NCBI RefSeq assembly: GCF_000426845.1
Contig: NZ_AUGD01000011.1
Span: 203,423-267,422 of the forward strand
From: Bradyrhizobium sp. in8p8
GTDB lineage: Bacteria; Pseudomonadota; Alphaproteobacteria; Rhizobiales; Xanthobacteraceae
Reading direction: 5' to 3'
DNA length: 64,000 bases
The notes beneath the pieces were generated by a model that worked only from the letters and a program-made list of their open reading frames with translations, had not been told where the DNA came from and made no database searches. This document shows positions 62,798-64,000 of this stretch, one piece after another (the stretch's first letter is position 1; each line of letters begins with the position of its first letter). The position numbers were made by a program, and so were the translations under genes.

Positions 62798-63757
62798 GTG
62801 GCGAGATTTGTGACCGTTGCAGCCGGCCAGCTCGGGCCGATCGCGAGAAGCGACACCAGAACCGCAGTGGTGGCGCGGCTGATGGCGTTGATGCGCCAGG
62901 CGCACACAAATGGCTGCGACCTGATCGTCTATCCCGAGCTGGCGCTGACCACGTTCTTTCCGCGCTGGTACTTCGAGGACCAGGCCGAGATCGACAGCTT
63001 CTTCGAGCGCGAGATGCCGGGTTCTGAAACGCAGGTGCTGTTCGATCTCGCACGCGAGCTCGGGGTCGGCTTCTGCATCGGCTATGCCGAGCTGACCGCC
63101 GAAGCTGGAATTGTCAGGCGCTACAACACCTCTATTCTCGTCGACAAGAGCGGTGCGATCGTCCTGAAGTATCGCAAGGTCCATCTGCCCGGTCATGCCG
63201 AGCACGAGCCGTGGCGCAAATTTCAGCATTTGGAGAAGCGCTATTTCGAGCCGGGGAGCCGCTTCGGCGTCGTCGATGCCTTCGGTGGCGTGATGGGCAT
63301 GGCGATCTGCAATGACCGGCGCTGGAGCGAGACCTATCGGGTGATGGGCCTGCAGGGCGTCGAGATGGTGATGATCGGCTACAACACGCCGGTGCACAAT
63401 CCCCCCGCGCCCGAGCATGACGATCTTTCGCTGTTTCACAACCAGCTGGTAATGCAGGCCGGCGCCTACCAGAACGGCACCTTCGTGGTCGGCGTCGCCA
63501 AGGCCGGCGTGGAGGAGGGCGTCGACCACATCGGCGGCAGCTGCATCATCGCGCCCTCCGGCGAGATCATCGCGCGATGCACGACGAAGGGCGACGAGCT
63601 CGCGCTGGCGCGCTGCGATCTCGATCTCTGCAATTCCTATAAGCGCACTACCTTCAATTTCGACGTGCACCGGCAGCCGCAGGCCTACGGGATGATCGTG
63701 GAGCGCAAGGGCGTGACGACGATGGCGGATGGGAAGCCGGTGCCGCGGAAGGGGTGA
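62798..63757 (+). CDS. N-carbamoyl-D-amino-acid hydrolase-like nitrilase
   Basis: This carbon-nitrogen hydrolase releases D-amino acids from N-carbamoyl forms in hydantoin degradation. The 319-residue product has the catalytic triad Glu47 (YPELALTTFFP), Lys127 (KYRKVHLPG) and Cys171 (MAICNDRRW), the positions known for the enzyme. The GTG at 62798 is the likely start. The position among gaps suggests it may be a single-gene unit. Confidence 0.9.
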   Translation: MARFVTVAAGQLGPIARSDTRTAVVARLMALMRQAHTNGCDLIVYPELALTTFFPRWYFEDQAEIDSFFEREMPGSETQVLFDLARELGVGFCIGYAELTAEAGIVRRYNTSILVDKSGAIVLKYRKVHLPGHAEHEPWRKFQHLEKRYFEPGSRFGVVDAFGGVMGMAICNDRRWSETYRVMGLQGVEMVMIGYNTPVHNPPAPEHDDLSLFHNQLVMQAGAYQNGTFVVGVAKAGVEEGVDHIGGSCIIAPSGEIIARCTTKGDELALARCDLDLCNSYKRTTFNFDVHRQPQAYGMIVERKGVTTMADGKPVPRKG

Positions 63758-63771
63758 ACATTCTCTCTTTC

Positions 63772-63810
63772 GTCATTCCGGGGCGATGCTCAGCATCGAA
63801 CCCGGAATCC
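63772..63810. repeat. Dispersed palindromic repeat, family B copy 3
   Basis: GTCATTCCGGGGCGATGC and GCATCGAACCCGGAATCC flank a small loop. It follows the hydrolase stop by about 15 bases and may end its transcript. Confidence 0.6.
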
Positions 63811-63854
63811 ATCACGCCGCCGTGCGCTCGGTGTTTCGCTCCCGTGTCAATCCC

Positions 63855-64000
63855 ATGGCACACAAATATTCCGCTTTAACGAAATTCGGAAACGGCGTAT
63901 GTGTCGCCCATCCCGGCTCATCCTTGAGGGGCGATCGTGTGGTCGTCATGTTCGCGAGCCGGGCTTGCGGTGGACGCGGCAGCGTCGTGCACGAGAGGTC
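63855..64000 (+). CDS. Open frame running off the right edge (doubtful)
   Basis: From the ATG at 63855 the frame stays open to the window edge, starting MAHKYSALTKFGNGVCVAHP. No ribosome site is seen and the codon use is plain. Similar short frames occur as repeated, unannotated sequences in Bradyrhizobium genomes as I recall, so this may be a repeat rather than a gene. Confidence 0.3.
   Translation, partial: MAHKYSALTKFGNGVCVAHPGSSLRGDRVVVMFASRACGGRGSVVHER

Overview
The window is a GC-rich, gene-dense stretch of a chromosome from an alphaproteobacterium of the Rhizobiales, most likely Bradyrhizobium or a close relative. This rests on gene content and style: a NadQ-type regulator with nadABC, DUF1236, DUF2007, DUF3096 and DUF6894 small proteins, separate glyQ and glyS, MCPs ending in a VRAA motif, and dispersed palindromic intergenic repeats of the kind common in Bradyrhizobium. 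I see no phage, insertion sequence, CRISPR array or rRNA. It reads as core genome with local regulatory surprises.

Region by region. 1-7.7 kb: a phosphoketolase cut by the left edge, a divergent radical SAM gene behind a textbook alphaproteobacterial LexA box, a VOC protein, RNase HII with a basic tail, a GT39-type membrane protein and a family-4-like uracil-DNA glycosylase. 7.8-12.6 kb: ETF-ubiquinone oxidoreductase, a secreted TPR protein and ispE. 12.6-16 kb: a minus-strand HxlR regulator, KAS II, LysE exporter and hydrolase cluster with a dyad operator over its promoter. 16.4-24 kb: polyprenyl synthase, DUF2007/tRNA methyltransferase pair, S49 peptidase, glyQS and small envelope proteins. 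24-36 kb: ppdK, SleB-type hydrolase, the nadABC operon with two NadQ-like operators, an MFS transporter and an AcuI-like reductase. 36-44 kb: two tandem chemoreceptors, a large DUF2339 membrane protein and NadQ itself. 44-49.7 kb: phosphatase, HD hydrolase, tag, ygfZ, a dihydroorotase-like enzyme and a sulfurtransferase. 49.7-51.4 kb: an ECF sigma factor, DUF4142 protein and cupredoxin, with the same bipartite promoter motif before the sigma gene and before DUF4142. 51.6-64 kb: NUDIX enzymes, an HMCES/YedK protein, a CoA-transferase next to a cysteine-form GrdB-like protein, a D-lactate/glycolate-type oxidase, Sua5, tRNA-Pro(CGG), a gene-poor 0.9 kb, a fasciclin protein, two small proteins and an N-carbamoyl-D-amino-acid hydrolase.

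How the genes connect. nadABC (de novo NAD synthesis) and nadQ (its probable repressor) sit 11 kb apart, and the operators upstream of nadA link them. DNA-damage functions are scattered but numerous (UDG, Tag, YedK, RNase HII, LexA-controlled radical SAM). The sigma-DUF4142-cupredoxin locus looks like a self-amplifying envelope-stress regulon; the secreted fasciclin protein 11 kb away carries a weaker copy of the promoter. Two regulated promoters (the LexA-controlled gene and the HxlR gene) place the start codon about 7 bases after the -10 element with no Shine-Dalgarno, which predicts leaderless mRNAs.

All assignments come from reading motifs and context by eye; no database search was possible.
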